A DNA stretch of 24,579 nucleotides from an uncultured Oscillospiraceae bacterium (GCA_900539845.1 UQDP01000025.1:1-24579), one strand, 5' to 3'; shown: positions 14,673-22,979, counted from the first letter of the stretch. The notes: generated from the letters alone by a model not told the origin. Translations and numbers: made by a program.

Positions 14673-15860
14673 ATGATAAAATATGATTTGCAGTTATTTG
14701 CCGCGCAGGACGGCGTAATAACAAGTACCGACATAAACGTGCAGGCGAGGGAGATAGACTTTGTCACTTCGTTTACACGCAATATTCAGCAGCTGCTGGA
14801 TATTCTCGGCATTTCAAGACCGATTGAAAAAGCAAACGGAACGATGCTTTACAGAAACACGGTTACCGGCACGCTTAAAGACGGCGATGTCGGTGAGGGA
14901 GAGAAAGTGCCTTTTTCAAATTTCAAGGTCAAGGCAGATCCTGTCGGTCCTGTGGCAATCAAGAAGTATGCCAAAGCCGTAACACTTGAAAGCATTGCCG
15001 AGCACGGCTATGAAAGAGCGGTAACGCTTGCGGATGAGGAATTCAAGATACAGCTTCAGAATGTCGTTCTCAATGACTTTTACAGCTTTCTTCTGACAGG
15101 TACGCTTACTTCCACTGAAAAGGATCTTCAGATGGCGATGTCTATGGCGGCAGGTCGTGTGCGCCATAAGTTTCAGAAAATGGGGAGACAAGTTACCGGG
15201 GTAGCGGAATTTGTAAATACGCTTGATGTTTATCGCTATATCGGCGGCGCAAACATCACAGTTCAGACCGCTTTCGGTATGAATTACGTAAAAGACTTTC
15301 TGGGAATCGATTACCTGTTCTTCAGTTCCGAGATTCCGCAGGGAACAGTTGCCGCAACACCGCTTAATAACATCATTCCGTATTATGTGAACCCTGCAAA
15401 TTCAGAGTTCGCTAAAGCCGGTCTGGTGTATACGGTAGATCCTACCCTGCCTATGCTCGGCTTCCATACGAAGGGCGACTACGGCTACGTTCAGTCAGAA
15501 AGCTATGCGCTGATGGGTATCAAGCTTTTTGCCGAGTATATTGACGCTGTTTCGGTGGTTACCGTAGATGATACACCCACACTCGGCACCCTTACAGTCA
15601 ACTCTGCTGAAGGTACGGCGAGCGGTTCTACCAAGATAACCGTTTCACCTGAAAAGGAAAAAGCATCAAATGTTTATAAATATAAGCTCGGAACAGGCGA
15701 GACTGCTGTGACCTACGGTCAGAATGTAAAGAGCTGGAGTGCGTGGGACGGTGAATCCGATATAACTGCGTCTTCAGGTCAGACGATCACGGTCGTTGAA
15801 GCGGACGGCTCTTATCAGGCGCAGGCGGCAGGCAGCAAGGCTGTAACTGTCAAGGCGTAA
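14673..15860 (+). CDS. Major capsid protein with L27-type leader and C-terminal Ig-like domain
   Basis: A 395-residue major capsid protein. The leader MIKYDLQLFAAQD has LQLFA at residues 6-10, the predicted Prp site. Residues about 15-295 form the capsid core (EIDFVTSFTRNIQQLLDILG early; GLVYTVDPTLPMLGFHTKGD and ALMGIKLFAEYIDAVSVV late); an HK97-like fold is inferred from position and size. Residues about 300-395 are Ser/Thr/Val-rich with alternating strands (TLGTLTVNSAEGTASGSTKI), a probable surface-exposed Ig-like domain. The start is two bases after the scaffold stop, with GGAGG inside the scaffold's last codons, which ensures high coupled expression. Confidence 0.9.
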   Translation: MIKYDLQLFAAQDGVITSTDINVQAREIDFVTSFTRNIQQLLDILGISRPIEKANGTMLYRNTVTGTLKDGDVGEGEKVPFSNFKVKADPVGPVAIKKYAKAVTLESIAEHGYERAVTLADEEFKIQLQNVVLNDFYSFLLTGTLTSTEKDLQMAMSMAAGRVRHKFQKMGRQVTGVAEFVNTLDVYRYIGGANITVQTAFGMNYVKDFLGIDYLFFSSEIPQGTVAATPLNNIIPYYVNPANSEFAKAGLVYTVDPTLPMLGFHTKGDYGYVQSESYALMGIKLFAEYIDAVSVVTVDDTPTLGTLTVNSAEGTASGSTKITVSPEKEKASNVYKYKLGTGETAVTYGQNVKSWSAWDGESDITASSGQTITVVEADGSYQAQAAGSKAVTVKA

Positions 15861-15878
15861 TGAAAGGAGGGCGGCTTT

Positions 15879-16202
15879 ATGATATTTGAATCGGTAAAAA
15901 AGCTGATAAATGAGGAGGACAGCACCGTAAGCGATGAGCGGATATACCTTTGGTGCGGCATCATTGAAAGCCGCCTAAATCTGAGGCTCGGAACGGACAG
16001 TCTGCCGCAGGAGTTTATCCACATAGCCATTGACGCCTGTATTAAACTGTTCCGCCGTTATTCCTATGAAGGTATATCCACTGAAAATGACGGCGGACTC
16101 TCCGTATCCTTTGTTGAGGATATATTGAATGAGTACACAAAGGAAATCAGCGCCTATAAGTTTGAAAAAGGCACAGGCGGCGGGACGGTGAAATTCTTAT
16201 GA
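15879..16202 (+). CDS. Head-tail connector (gp6-like adaptor)
   Basis: A 107-residue helical protein of the Phage_connect_1/gp6-like type that binds under the portal. Visible features are the N-terminal VKKLINEEDS, the Trp-Cys helix YLWCGIIESRLNLRLG, and the helix IDACIKLFRRYSYEGI. The C-terminal half contains SVSFVEDILNEY, typical of these adaptors. A strong GGAGG lies before ATG 15879. It overlaps the next gene by four bases (ATGA). Placement right after the capsid gene supports the call. Confidence 0.82.
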   Translation: MIFESVKKLINEEDSTVSDERIYLWCGIIESRLNLRLGTDSLPQEFIHIAIDACIKLFRRYSYEGISTENDGGLSVSFVEDILNEYTKEISAYKFEKGTGGGTVKFL

Positions 16203-16501
16203 GATGGAAGCCGGCTAAGCTGTTTGTAAACGAGAAGACGGGAACGGACGAGCTTGGTAATCCGCTGTCTGAACCAAAAGAGATTGCAGAGATACCGGCT
16301 CGCTTTACGCCTTATGTGCTCAAGGAGCAGGCTCTTGACGGCAGAGAGATCACAGTGCGGACAAGAAATATTTTATTGCGCCGCACGCTTTCTGCCGTGC
16401 CGGATTTCGCCTTTTTGGAGTTTGAGGGTAAAACATATCGCAAAACCGAATTGCAGACTTTAGGGCGTTTTACACTGCTTGTGTTGGAGGGGTCAAAATG
16501 A
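16199..16501 (+). CDS. Head closure / head-tail adaptor protein
   Basis: A 100-residue, beta-rich protein (EIAEIPARFTPYV, REITVRTRNILLR, FLEFEGKTYRKTEL, FTLLVLEG). Size, strand-rich pattern and position between the gp6-like connector and the gp10-like protein match SPP1 gp16-type head-completion (stopper) proteins. No diagnostic motif is visible, so the role rests on synteny. It overlaps both neighbours by four bases. Confidence 0.7.
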   Translation: MRWKPAKLFVNEKTGTDELGNPLSEPKEIAEIPARFTPYVLKEQALDGREITVRTRNILLRRTLSAVPDFAFLEFEGKTYRKTELQTLGRFTLLVLEGSK

Positions 16502-16863
16502 GTCAGGGCTATATTTTAGGCTATAAGGAATTAATGAGCACGCTCAAAGGACTGAACAGCATACGATTTGACGCCATTGTTAAAAAGCAGGCTACGCAGA
16601 TGTATCAGCGAGCCGCCAAGCACGGCGCAGGCGCAGGCGGAACGCCTTACGACACCGGCGAACTTATGGAGAGCCGTTATCAGAAAAAAGACGAATTCGG
16701 CTACACAAAAGAATATGCGCCGCATGTTGAATACGGTCACCGTACAAGGGGCGGAGGCGGCTTTGTGTCGGGTCAGTATTTTCTGCGCAGCAATGTGCAG
16801 GCGCAGGCGCCGATCTTTAAAGAAGACCTTGAAAAGGAGATTGCGAGGGCTATGAATGCTTAA
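16498..16863 (+). CDS. HK97 gp10-like tail component
   Basis: A 121-residue protein with the gp10-like signature: AKHGAGAGGTPYDTGELMES (about 41-60), then EYAPHVEYGHRTRGGGGFV (about 75-93) and FLRSNVQAQ. The family joins heads to tails in siphoviruses. It starts on the preceding stop (ATGA) and overlaps the next gene by eight bases. Confidence 0.85.
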   Translation: MSQGYILGYKELMSTLKGLNSIRFDAIVKKQATQMYQRAAKHGAGAGGTPYDTGELMESRYQKKDEFGYTKEYAPHVEYGHRTRGGGGFVSGQYFLRSNVQAQAPIFKEDLEKEIARAMNA

Positions 16864-17266
16864 AAAACTTTCGTTTGTGGATTTGATTGCAGCGGTCATT
16901 GCACTGCTGAAAAAGAACACCGATGTAAGCGTTTTTGATTTTGTGCCGAAAAACGAGCCTTCACCGCTCATTTATGTTGAGGCTGCCGGCAAAGAACCAA
17001 ACGATACGAAAGCAATGTTTTGCGAGGTTTACAGAGTCAATATTCACGCCGTGGCAGAGCCTTACAAGGGCAATACAGCCATTTATAAGTTAATCAATCA
17101 GATAGAAGAAGCCCTCACGGAAGATATAACGCTTCACGAGGGCTTTGACCTTATATATCAGCTTTCAGACGGAGTGGAGGCTATATATGAGGAAACCGAG
17201 ACCAAAGAAAAACATGCCGTTTTGCCGGTCCGTTTTAAGGTAGCATACGGCTATAAAACCAAGTAA
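16856..17266 (+). CDS. Tail terminator / tail completion protein (DUF5072-like)
   Basis: A 136-residue alpha/beta protein: an N-terminal amphipathic helix (VDLIAAVIALLKKNTDVSVF), strands around SPLIYVEAAGKEP and EVYRVNIHAVAEPY, and a helix IYKLINQIEEAL. The fold order fits tail terminators that cap the tail tube and contact the head. The DUF5072 label is a tentative recollection. It ends just before the ribosome site (AAAGGAGA) of the tail tube gene. Confidence 0.7.
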   Translation: MLKKLSFVDLIAAVIALLKKNTDVSVFDFVPKNEPSPLIYVEAAGKEPNDTKAMFCEVYRVNIHAVAEPYKGNTAIYKLINQIEEALTEDITLHEGFDLIYQLSDGVEAIYEETETKEKHAVLPVRFKVAYGYKTK

Positions 17267-17278
17267 AGGAGACTTGAC

Positions 17279-17860
17279 ATGAAAAAGTTTGACATACAGA
17301 TCTTTGCCGAGCCTTATGACGGTTTGACAGCTCCTGTTGTGCAGGCGCTTGCCGGAAAGGACCTTATCCTTTCCGTATGGGATTCCACAGGCGAAACGCT
17401 GCTTGCGATTAAAGGGCAGCAGGGGCTCACTATTAACCGCTCGGCGGATTCCATAGAGATAACATCTAAGGACACCGAAGGCGATTGGAAATCCAAGATC
17501 GCCGGAATGAAAGAGTGGAGCATTGACACGGACGGTCTTTATTACACGAGTGATACATCACACACATCCCTTTCAACAGCGTTTGAGAACGGAGACCCGG
17601 TATGTATCAAGGTAGTGAACAAAAAGCTGAAAAAAGGAATGTTTGCCGGATTTTCCGTTATAACCGATTATTCGCTTGAAGCGCCGCACGATGATGCTGT
17701 TACATTCAGCATGACGCTTGAGGGTCAGGGCAAGCTGGTTGATCTCACTGCCAACCCACTTGATTCGGATACGATGCCGCAGGGCATAGCTGCCGCGGAA
17801 ACAGCTTCGGTAAACACTGTTTCCGCCAAGACCTCAGCACAGGGAGGTAATGATAAATGA
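17279..17860 (+). CDS. Major tail tube protein with L27-type leader
   Basis: A 193-residue tail tube protein of the TP901-1 major tail family: GKDLILSVWDSTGETLLAI, SIEITSKDTEGDWKSKIAG, KEWSIDTDGLYY and GQGKLV follow the usual strand order. The N-terminus MKKFDIQIFAEPYDG has IQIFA at residues 6-10, the same place as LQLFA in scaffold and capsid, so it may also be trimmed by Prp. The C-terminal tail (TASVNTVSAKTSAQGG) is low complexity. It has a strong ribosome site and overlaps the gpG-like chaperone by four bases (ATGA). Confidence 0.9.
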   Translation: MKKFDIQIFAEPYDGLTAPVVQALAGKDLILSVWDSTGETLLAIKGQQGLTINRSADSIEITSKDTEGDWKSKIAGMKEWSIDTDGLYYTSDTSHTSLSTAFENGDPVCIKVVNKKLKKGMFAGFSVITDYSLEAPHDDAVTFSMTLEGQGKLVDLTANPLDSDTMPQGIAAAETASVNTVSAKTSAQGGNDK

Positions 17861-18165
17861 TTGAATACGACGGAAAAAAATTTGAATTAAAATTTAATTT
17901 AGGCAGAGTGGAGATGATCGAGCAGCAGACGGAGATGCCGACGCTCGTTCAAATGCGGCGAACCGACGGCATGCTCGGTATCCATGAGCTTAAGATCTAT
18001 TTTGCCTACGGACTCAAGGAAGAAAACGCAGATGTGTTTTATCCGATAAAAAAGGGACTTGAAATGTGTGAAAAGCTCATAGAAACAAAAGGTTATACGT
18101 ATGTTGTGGGGTTGGTGCTTGAAAACCTTGAAAGGGACTGCCCTTTTTTCTTCCAAGACGCCTGA
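17857..18165 (+). CDS. Tail assembly chaperone, gpG-like
   Basis: A 102-residue protein between tail tube and tape measure, the standard place for the first tail assembly chaperone. It has an N-terminal strand pair (MIEYDGKKFELKFNLGRVEM) and a helical core. The 3' end contains C-CCT-TTT-TTC and then a stop five codons later, while the -1 frame stays open for another 147 codons. Most ribosomes would give this short product; a minority would slip to give a longer gpGT-like fusion of about 244 residues. Confidence 0.85.
   Translation: MIEYDGKKFELKFNLGRVEMIEQQTEMPTLVQMRRTDGMLGIHELKIYFAYGLKEENADVFYPIKKGLEMCEKLIETKGYTYVVGLVLENLERDCPFFFQDA
18141..18150 (+). promoter_or_regulatory. Programmed -1 ribosomal frameshift site
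   Basis: CCCTTTTTTC, read in the gpG frame as C-CCT-TTT-TTC. Both CCCTTTT (18141-18147) and TTTTTTC (18144-18150) are valid X-XXY-YYZ slippery heptamers. The gpG stop is at 18163-18165, and the -1 frame has no stop until 18590. Slippery sites here are a conserved feature of long-tailed phages. No stimulatory structure was worked out. Confidence 0.85.
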
Positions 18166-18590
18166 TCGAATTTGAATATCTAACCAGTTCCGAGCCGGAT
18201 GAAGAATATGTGAAAGAAGCGAAGCCATACCGAAATGATATGGACTTCGCTTTTTTTGCGGTTAATTTCGGTTATTCAAGGGCTGATTACAATGCGCTCA
18301 CGCCAAAAGATAAGGCGTTCATCATGAAAGCTTATGAGGATCATATCGTTTCTCAAAGCTACCGTATTTACAACGCAGTTTATACGGCTTTTTATAACGT
18401 GAACAGACCGAAAAGAAAGCGCGCCTTGAAACTGTTTAAAAAAAAGTGCAGTGCTAAAGTCGATAAGGCAACTCAGCAGGAAAATTTAGAAACCGTTATG
18501 GAATCGCAGAAAAATGACGGTGACTGGGTCGCGCGGCTTTATAAAGAAAACGGTTTTATTATTCCGACGGAGGTGAACAAGAGTGGCTGA
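18150..18590 (+). CDS. Tail assembly chaperone gpT-like extension, made by -1 frameshift
   Basis: The open -1 frame after the slip site, adding 146 residues to gpG (LPRRLIEFEYLTSSEPDEEY then KEAKPYRNDMDFAFF...). It cannot be a well-expressed separate gene: the first usable start inside it is a GTG at 18210 without a clear ribosome site. Residues are helical, with a basic segment NRPKRKRALKLFKKK and a Gln/Glu-rich linker. In other siphoviruses the G-T fusion coats the tape measure protein during tail assembly. The end overlaps the tape measure start by eight bases. A run of eight A at about 18428-18435 lies in the frame. Confidence 0.85.
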   Translation, partial: LPRRLIEFEYLTSSEPDEEYVKEAKPYRNDMDFAFFAVNFGYSRADYNALTPKDKAFIMKAYEDHIVSQSYRIYNAVYTAFYNVNRPKRKRALKLFKKKCSAKVDKATQQENLETVMESQKNDGDWVARLYKENGFIIPTEVNKSG

Positions 18591-21162
18591 CCAAACTCTA
18601 AAGGTGAAAATTACAGGGGATTCAAGTAATTTTCAAAAAGCAATATCTGTTGCTCAAAATGCCGTAACAAATTTTGAAAGCAAGGTTGGCGGTATAGGTA
18701 AAGCGGTTTCAAGTGTAGGGAGCAAGCTGACAAAGTATATTACTACGCCGGCTGTGACCGCAACCTCAGCGCTTGTTGGTCTTACTCTTGTTAAGGGTTT
18801 TAACCGTCTTCAGGGTATAGATGAGGCGAGAGCAAAGCTGAAAGGTTTAGGACACGATGCTGAGAGCGTTGAAGAGATAATGAATTCGGCTCTGGCTTCA
18901 GTTAAGGGAACTTCTTACGGACTGGATGAAGCTGCCACAACAGCGGCAAGTGCCGTAGCGGCAGGTATCAAGCCTGGAAAGGAATTGGAACGATATCTGA
19001 CCTTAACGGCAGACGCCGCCGCAATAGCCGGTTCTTCCATGTCCGATATGGGTTCAATCTTCAATAAGGTTCAGACATCACAGAGAGCTTACACTGAAGA
19101 ATTAAATCAGCTTGCAGATAGAGGCGTACCGATTTATCAATGGATTGCCGACGAAGCAGGTGTTACTGCCGATGCAGTCAAGGAGTTGGCAAGCGACGGA
19201 GAAATTTCTTCAGAATTGTTTTTGAAAGCAGTTGAAAAGAACATCGGTGGTGCCGCCAAAATCATGGGAGAATCTTCCTTTACCGCTGCGGTTGCCAATA
19301 TAGGCGCGTCCATTTCAAGAATCGGAGCAAATTTTCTTGACGCAGGAGAACAAGGCGGCGGATTTTTTTCACAGGTCAAGCCGCTGCTTGCGGAACTTAA
19401 TGAAGATCTCGGCACAGTAGAGGATAAGGCTGCGGAACTGGGCGAAAAATTCGGCTCGGCATTCACAAGTGCTGTAAACAAGATCAAAGAGCTTAAATCG
19501 AATTTTGAAGCGTTACCACCGGCTGTGCAGAAAGCAAGTGCTGTTGGAGCAATCTTCGCAGTCGGTTTAGGTCCGGGTCTTGAAGTTGCGGGAAAGGGAA
19601 TGGAAACGATCAGCACTGTCAGCGGAGGTGTAGGAAAAGCTTTTGCAGGCGTAAAAAACAGTGTCAGCGGCATACCGTCAGTTTTTCAGAAAATGGGAAA
19701 AGGCTTGGGTGATATTGCCGCCGATTTTAAAAATCTCGGAGGCGGATTATTGCAGCCTTTTACGACCCTTGCAAAAGCACCATTGTTTGAGCCTATAACA
19801 AGTAAAGTTACCGCATTTTTTTCAGGAATAAAAAGCTTTCCCGGTAAATTGGGAAAGTCGATTATATCACCGATTTCAAAAGGCTTTAACACACTTGTGG
19901 GTAATATCGGTACGAAATTTCCGGCTCTTGCCGGAATTATAGGCGCTTTTGAAACGAACACAAAGGGTATGTTTGGCAAAATCGGCGGCAGTTTATCTTC
20001 ACTGCTTGGTAAAGTGGGTTCTTTTGCTTCTTCATTCGGTCCGACATTTGCTAAAGGAATGAGTATTGCAACAGGCATAGGCGTCCTTGTTGCAGGCATG
20101 GGGCTTCTTCAGCAGAATTTTGGAACGCAGATAGATGGTTTCCTTTTGCAGGTTCAGCAAAAAGGACCTGAGCTTATAACGAATTTTTGTAATGGTATAG
20201 TAACTGCTTTACCTGAGCTTATGACGCAGGGAAGCACGCTTATCACAACGCTTTTAAATACCATAACAGCGCTTTTGCCGTCAATTATCAGTGGTGGTAT
20301 GAGCATTATTTCTGCCCTTGTGATAGGTCTCGCTCAGAATTTGCCTACGCTTATTCCTGCTGCGCTGGATATGATCATAACACTTGTAACAGGATTGCTC
20401 AACAATCTGCCGCAGCTAATAGATTCAGGTTTACAATTGCTTGTCGGAATCGTTGAAGGTATAGTGAATTCCTTACCTTTACTTGTTGCGGCAATACCAG
20501 ATATTATTTCGAGTATCGTTATTACAATTGGGCAAAACTTACCTACTATTCTTCAAACAGGTATTAAACTGCTAATTATGATCATCAACGGTATTCTTCA
20601 GGCAATTCCCGATCTTATTGCAGCTCTTCCGCAGATCATCAGTACAATTCAGGATGCTTTTGCCGATACTGACTGGCTTCAGATAGGTAAAGATCTGCTT
20701 AACAGTATAATTGATGGTATCAAATCGGTGTTGAGTAATCTGTGGAATACGATTACGGACATAGCATCTGGAATCGCTGAAAGACTTGGCTTTAATGTTT
20801 CTGGAAAAGCAGAATCTACAGGCAGCAGTATACCTCAAAACGCGCACGGAACTGATTACTGGTCGGGCGGTCTTACATATATGAATGAGGGAGGCAGGGG
20901 CGAGCTCGTTTCATTGCCGAGCGGCTCTCAGATCATTCCTCATGACATATCTGTTAAATATGCGAAAGAAGTAGCACGATCAAACACGGCAAGCGGATAT
21001 ATGGATATAAGCGGTATCGGTGATTACATTGTCGCTGCCGTGGTTGACGCATCACGTCTGTATGCAGAGAAGATTGAAAAGGGCATCTCGGGTATGCGAA
21101 TGACAGCCAAAGATCGTGAGGTTGGCAGATTTATAGCTGATCTCGGTTTTGTGAGGAGGTAA
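18583..21162 (+). CDS. Tail tape measure protein
   Basis: An 859-residue tape measure protein that sets tail length and helps DNA entry. The start is GTG 18583 with GGAGGTG upstream. Residues 1-60 are a Ser/Ala-rich helix (FQKAISVAQNAVTNFESKVG). Residues about 65-240 match the tape-measure N-terminal domain (DEAATTAASAVAAGIKPG, then LADRGVPIYQWIADEAGV). The centre is Gly/Phe/Lys-rich; residues 542-695 are seven 22-residue hydrophobic repeats. The C-terminus has the usual ending NAHGTDYWSGGLTYMNEGG, a Gly-Ser-Gln turn and a helix. There is no lysozyme or peptidase motif. The short length suggests a tail of moderate length. Confidence 0.93.
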   Translation: MADQTLKVKITGDSSNFQKAISVAQNAVTNFESKVGGIGKAVSSVGSKLTKYITTPAVTATSALVGLTLVKGFNRLQGIDEARAKLKGLGHDAESVEEIMNSALASVKGTSYGLDEAATTAASAVAAGIKPGKELERYLTLTADAAAIAGSSMSDMGSIFNKVQTSQRAYTEELNQLADRGVPIYQWIADEAGVTADAVKELASDGEISSELFLKAVEKNIGGAAKIMGESSFTAAVANIGASISRIGANFLDAGEQGGGFFSQVKPLLAELNEDLGTVEDKAAELGEKFGSAFTSAVNKIKELKSNFEALPPAVQKASAVGAIFAVGLGPGLEVAGKGMETISTVSGGVGKAFAGVKNSVSGIPSVFQKMGKGLGDIAADFKNLGGGLLQPFTTLAKAPLFEPITSKVTAFFSGIKSFPGKLGKSIISPISKGFNTLVGNIGTKFPALAGIIGAFETNTKGMFGKIGGSLSSLLGKVGSFASSFGPTFAKGMSIATGIGVLVAGMGLLQQNFGTQIDGFLLQVQQKGPELITNFCNGIVTALPELMTQGSTLITTLLNTITALLPSIISGGMSIISALVIGLAQNLPTLIPAALDMIITLVTGLLNNLPQLIDSGLQLLVGIVEGIVNSLPLLVAAIPDIISSIVITIGQNLPTILQTGIKLLIMIINGILQAIPDLIAALPQIISTIQDAFADTDWLQIGKDLLNSIIDGIKSVLSNLWNTITDIASGIAERLGFNVSGKAESTGSSIPQNAHGTDYWSGGLTYMNEGGRGELVSLPSGSQIIPHDISVKYAKEVARSNTASGYMDISGIGDYIVAAVVDASRLYAEKIEKGISGMRMTAKDREVGRFIADLGFVRR
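20206..20667 (+). repeat. Seven 22-residue repeats in the tape measure gene
   Basis: Residues 542-695 divide into seven consecutive units of exactly 22 residues with consensus LPxLIxxGxxLIxxLxxGI plus linker. Each unit starts with (N/A/S/L)-(L/I)-P. The DNA has diverged between units, so this is an old protein-level repeat, not a recent DNA expansion. The hydrophobicity suits a membrane-penetrating or bundled segment of the tape measure. Confidence 0.9.
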
Positions 21163-21164
21163 AA

Positions 21165-22013
21165 ATGAAATTCAGATACATCAACAGCAGGGGAGAGATA
21201 CTCGATATGTCTGAATTTCCCTACCTCTTTCAGAGCGGAGATCTTTTGAATTATTCATGGTCTTATGATACGAGCAATAACAGGATCACCAATGTGCGTA
21301 GGGAGGCAGGCGAACGAGCGTTTAAGGTCGGGCTCATTCCCGACTGGTCCTTGCCTTATGACGAGAAAAGAGAGGCACTGAAAGAGGCGGCACAGCGGCT
21401 TTACAACGTTATAGAATATGATGTTGTGAATAACGCTGACGGCAGGATAGAGACAGATACGGGCTCATATCTGCCTTGCCGTATCACGGCCTCTGAAAAA
21501 AGTGATTGGGAAAACCCGACTGCATATATGTTTTATGACCTTACCGCAGTCAGCGCAAAGAACTCGTGGATCACAGAATACAGCAAATCCTTTTATGCAT
21601 CAACTGCGGCGGAGGAACAGGATGATTTTCTGGATTATCCTTATGATTATGCGTTCGACTATGCGCAGCAGGTAACCGGGCGGGGCTCGCTTGACACGGA
21701 TCACATTTCCGATTCACTGTTTAAGCTGACGATATTCGGCGCGTGTACAAATCCCCGAATTATGATAGGCGGACATCCATATCAGGTCTATACCAGCTTG
21801 GGAGCTGATGAGTACCTTGTTATTGACGCAAGAAAGAACACGGTTATTAAGTACCTTTCAAACGGCACGCAGCAGAGCATATATGATCTCAGAGGTAAAG
21901 AACAGAGCGTTTTTGAGCCGATACCGCCCGGTAACGTTTCTGTGAACTGGGACGGCTCTTTCGGATTTGATATAACGCTTTATCTTGAAAGGAGCGAACC
22001 GAAATGGAGCTGA
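21165..22013 (+). CDS. Distal tail protein (Dit-like)
   Basis: A 282-residue protein right after the tape measure, where Dit normally sits. The N-terminal half (LNYSWSYDTSNNRITNVRRE, RAFKVGLIP, then REALKEAAQRLYNVIEYDVV) resembles the Dit ring domain; the C-terminal half, after about residue 180, is a beta-rich galectin-like candidate ending in FGFDITLYLERSEPKWS. It would form the hub between tail tube and baseplate. ATG 21165 has GAGGAGGT upstream; it overlaps the next gene by ten bases. Confidence 0.8.
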   Translation: MKFRYINSRGEILDMSEFPYLFQSGDLLNYSWSYDTSNNRITNVRREAGERAFKVGLIPDWSLPYDEKREALKEAAQRLYNVIEYDVVNNADGRIETDTGSYLPCRITASEKSDWENPTAYMFYDLTAVSAKNSWITEYSKSFYASTAAEEQDDFLDYPYDYAFDYAQQVTGRGSLDTDHISDSLFKLTIFGACTNPRIMIGGHPYQVYTSLGADEYLVIDARKNTVIKYLSNGTQQSIYDLRGKEQSVFEPIPPGNVSVNWDGSFGFDITLYLERSEPKWS

Positions 22014-22978
22014 TACTTGCTGATAAAAAAGGCAATGACATTAAAGCGCTGACTTTTTCCGCTGCAGATTTCGACATTGGCGGAGAAAACGATTTTGAAA
22101 TAACTGTTGCGCTTGAAGATTGGCAGCAGGATATTGATTTTGGCTGCCGTGTTTATGAGTCTAGCAGTGAATGCGGAGGTATTATCAACGCAGTTGAAAC
22201 CGATACGGCTCAGAAAGTTATCAAAATCAAGGGCTTGACCTGGCGCGGTCTGCTTGCAAACAGAATTATAGTTCCGCCTTCCGGGACGGATTACCGAACG
22301 GTGAGCGGCGAGTTGAACGCCGTTATAGATCAGATTATTGGGACAATGTATGACGGCGTTCTGAGAGCCGCATCGGAGGATACGGGCATATCTGTCTCGA
22401 ATTATCAGTTTGACCGATATACTACTGTTCTGGACGGGCTTACTAAGATGCTGAAAACCAAAGGCTATAAGCTTAAAATCAGTTACGTTCAGGGAGAAGC
22501 CGGCGCCGTTGGTTATGTAGAGATATCAGCTGTTCCCATTGTCGATTATTCAGATCGGATAGAGCTTTCGCAGGATGACCGTCTGAATTTCACCATTGAA
22601 GTCAATAAAGGCAGTGTGAATCATCTTATATGCCTTGGCGAGGGTGAACTTAAGAACAGGCAAGTGATTGACCTTTATCTTCAGCAGGACGGTTCCATCG
22701 GCAGAGAGCAGTTCTATTTCGGCATAGATGAGATTGCCGTAACTTATGAAAACGCTAACAGCGAAGATCTTGAAACGGACGGAATCAAGCATTTTCAGGA
22801 GCTAATTTCAGGCGTTTCGCTTGCGATGGATGTGGAAAGCCTTGATCTTGATGTAGAGATAGGCGATGTGATAGGCGGTCGTGATTATATCACGGGTATG
22901 AGCGTAAAAAAGGCGCTTGCGAGCAAGATCATAACCTTTGAAAAAGTAAAATCCGTGCAATATAACTTGGAGGAATGA
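22004..22978 (+). CDS. Baseplate hub / tail protein, ReqiPepy6 gp37-like
   Basis: A 324-residue tail protein. Motifs include DFEITVALEDWQQDIDFG, IIKIKGLTWRGLLANRIIVP-like sequence at about 72-92, YRTVSGELNAVIDQII, and GDVIGGRDYITGM near the C-terminus. This layout matches the siphovirus ReqiPepy6 gp37-like proteins common in prophages of Firmicutes, which are gp27/Tal-like hub proteins. No peptidase or lysozyme domain is attached, so host-wall digestion is not carried here. It has AGGAGCG upstream of ATG 22004, and ends one base before the next start. Confidence 0.8.
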   Translation: MELILADKKGNDIKALTFSAADFDIGGENDFEITVALEDWQQDIDFGCRVYESSSECGGIINAVETDTAQKVIKIKGLTWRGLLANRIIVPPSGTDYRTVSGELNAVIDQIIGTMYDGVLRAASEDTGISVSNYQFDRYTTVLDGLTKMLKTKGYKLKISYVQGEAGAVGYVEISAVPIVDYSDRIELSQDDRLNFTIEVNKGSVNHLICLGEGELKNRQVIDLYLQQDGSIGREQFYFGIDEIAVTYENANSEDLETDGIKHFQELISGVSLAMDVESLDLDVEIGDVIGGRDYITGMSVKKALASKIITFEKVKSVQYNLEE

Positions 22979-22979
22979 G

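Noticed and set aside
18428..18435. Run of eight A as a second slippage site
   Set aside because: The frame continues correctly through it and leads into the tape measure gene; slipping would only truncate the product.
18210..18590. Independent gene starting at GTG 18210
   Set aside because: It has no clear ribosome site, and the -1 frame is open back to a strong slippery site in the preceding gene; the frameshift product explains it better.
19137..19673. Minus-strand open frame of 178 codons inside the tape measure gene
   Set aside because: It is antisense to a clear gene, is Pro/Ala/Ser-rich as expected from a mirrored frame, and has no family features; the same holds for the frame at 19686-20099.
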